A stretch of DNA of 64,000 nt, taken from positions 62,001 through 126,000 of the forward strand of contig JADJES010000006.1 of assembly GCA_016708955.1 (NCBI GenBank), in the 5' to 3' direction. The position numbers and the translations under genes are program-made. Below are positions 62,825 through 64,000 of this stretch, piece after piece. How positions within the stretch are numbered: position 1 is the first letter of the stretch; every line of letters starts with the position of its first letter. Below the pieces are notes generated by a model. The model searched no databases. It saw only the letters and a program-made list of their open reading frames with translations, and was not told where the DNA came from. This stretch comes from Nitrosomonas sp. GTDB taxonomy: Bacteria > Pseudomonadota > Gammaproteobacteria > Burkholderiales > Nitrosomonadaceae.

Positions 62825-64000
62825 ATGAGCAATGAAATTCTTGTAAATATCACCCCGCAAGAAACCAGAGTAGCCATACTAGAACAAGGTGTGACACAAG
62901 AGTTACATATTGAACGGACGAGCGGCCGTGGCATTGTAGGCAATATTTATAATGGACGTGTCAGTCGCGTTCTGCCCGGAATGCAATCTGCATTTGTCGA
63001 TATAGGCCTTGACCGGGCAGCATTTTTACATGTGGCGGACATAAAGACATCCAGTCAAGAGGGAGATACCACCAAACCGATTGAGAAACTATTATACGAA
63101 GGCAATAGCATTCTGGTGCAAGTAATCAAGGACGCGATTGGTACTAAGGGTGCGAGACTATCCACACAAATCAGTTTAGCGGGCCGTCTATTGGTTTATC
63201 TGCCGCAAGAATCACACATCGGTATTTCTCAACGCATTGAAGATGACAGTGAGCGTGAGTTGTTACGCGAAAAATTACAACAAATTCTGCCGGTAGATGA
63301 AAAAGGCGGTTACATTATCAGAACAATGGCTGAAACAGCGAATGAAAGTGATTTACGTGCCGATCACGAATATTTGCACAAGCTATGGCACGATATCCAA
63401 CAACAATCTATGACTATTGCGGCGCCTATTTTGCTCTATCAAGATTTGGATTTAAGTCATCGAGTATTACGAGATTATGTGAAAGAAGATACTTCCCGGA
63501 TACTGGTGGACTCACGTGAAAATTATCAAAAGCTTGTGAAATTCGCGCAAAGCTATATGACGTATATTGCTGAGCATATTATTTTATATACCGGAGATCG
63601 CCCATTATTTGATCTGTATGGCGTTGAGGAAGAAATTGAAAAATCTTTGGCCAGGCGCGTTAATCTTAAATCTGGCGGGTATCTGATTATTGATCAGACT
63701 GAAGCGCTCACTACCATGGATGTCAACACGGGTGGGTTTGTCGGTATTAGAAATTTCGACGACACTATCTTCAAAACGAATCTTGAAGCCGCTCAGGTAA
63801 TCGCAAGGCAGCTTAGGCTGCGTAACCTGGGCGGAATTATCATCATTGATTTTATCGATATGGATTCTGAAGAACATAAAAATGCGGTATTGACTGAATT
63901 CAACAAAGCTTTGCTGAAAGATCGCACACGCATCACAGTCAATGGATTTAGCGCACTTGGATTGGTTGAAATGACGCGTAAGCGCACTCGGGAAAGCCTT
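62825..64000 (+). CDS. rng: RNase G (CafA), 5' part (3' end beyond the window)
   Basis: Endoribonuclease of the RNase E/G family acting in 16S rRNA 5' maturation and mRNA decay. 392 codons are visible and open to the window end. N-terminal S1-like region (GRGIVGNIYNGRVSRVLPGM, QSAFVDIGLDRAAFLHVADI), then the catalytic DNase I-like part with GGYLIIDQTEALTTMDVNTG and metal residues in IIIIDFIDMD. The distal zinc-link and dimer region are outside. About 490 residues are expected in total. Confidence 0.95.
   Translation, partial: MSNEILVNITPQETRVAILEQGVTQELHIERTSGRGIVGNIYNGRVSRVLPGMQSAFVDIGLDRAAFLHVADIKTSSQEGDTTKPIEKLLYEGNSILVQVIKDAIGTKGARLSTQISLAGRLLVYLPQESHIGISQRIEDDSERELLREKLQQILPVDEKGGYIIRTMAETANESDLRADHEYLHKLWHDIQQQSMTIAAPILLYQDLDLSHRVLRDYVKEDTSRILVDSRENYQKLVKFAQSYMTYIAEHIILYTGDRPLFDLYGVEEEIEKSLARRVNLKSGGYLIIDQTEALTTMDVNTGGFVGIRNFDDTIFKTNLEAAQVIARQLRLRNLGGIIIIDFIDMDSEEHKNAVLTEFNKALLKDRTRITVNGFSALGLVEMTRKRTRESL

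Overview
The window is a bacterial chromosome segment, most likely from a betaproteobacterium of the Nitrosomonadaceae (Nitrosomonas-like). This rests on gene order and protein resemblance (lptD-surA-pdxA-rsmA, nadD-rsfS-rlmH-maf-rng, an SAH riboswitch before ahcY, PrmB, ChrA) and on moderately AT-rich DNA full of insertion sequences. The genus is an inference; no 16S rRNA gene is present.

Layout. 1-3.4 kb: an Fe-S assembly operon on the minus strand (iscR, A-type carrier, sufB, sufC running off the left edge) behind a promoter covered by two IscR-type operators. 3.8-9.1 kb: envelope/cofactor operon lptD-surA-pdxA-rsmA, then a secreted protein with an internal duplication (9.3-10.5 kb). 10.7-13.6 kb: prophage-like debris with a nested Rz/Rz1 spanin pair, then a PEP-CTERM protein. 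13.93-23.72 kb: a decaying 9.8-kb integrative island in tRNA-Phe, bounded by 42-bp direct repeats, carrying an internally deleted integrase, higB with a nonsense-mutated higA, a dead ISL3 element, a truncated IS1595, the tail of hsdS, a MazEF-like pair, a lipoprotein and a broken hsdR. 23.7-30.4 kb: tRNA-Phe, tRNA-Arg, aroC, hemF, a dicarboxylate/amino-acid symporter, an HD-GYP protein, a RIO kinase and initiator tRNA-Met. 30.4-35 kb: IS debris downstream of tRNA-fMet (IS6 remnant, IS1595, IS4) and a palindromic MITE-like repeat. 35-41.7 kb: a CHASE2-PAS-GGDEF-EAL protein coupled to a LysM-FecR protein, an L,D-transpeptidase, tadA and prmB. 42-49 kb: a succinate-semialdehyde dehydrogenase, a PIN/NYN protein, a formylglycine-generating-enzyme-like protein, two envelope/lipid-binding proteins and a damaged chrB-chrA cluster. 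49.1-50.7 kb: a second IS4 copy. 50.8-54.5 kb: the methyl cycle metK - SAH riboswitch - ahcY - metF. 54.7-64 kb: a membrane protein, folD, aceE-aceF, nadD-rsfS-rlmH-maf and the start of rng.

The most unusual structure is a module repeated behind two tRNA genes (three copies): the tRNA 3' end, a hairpin with an AAGCACTTA stem, then a pair of direct repeats of 11-bp period whose sequence differs per copy (TGTAGGC, TGTCACC, TGTAAC). The TGTAGGC version also lies just inside the other end of the tRNA-Phe island, as expected for integrase arm sites. The other two versions would mark older, largely lost relatives of the same element family.

Caution on broken genes. Two normally essential genes (metK, folD) carry single-base frameshifts in homopolymers, and the two IS4 copies differ mainly in homopolymer length. 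Many frameshifts here may therefore be sequencing errors. In-frame nonsense substitutions (higA, hsdR, the 23.2-kb gene), the truncated IS1595 and the lost hsdM are better evidence of real decay.
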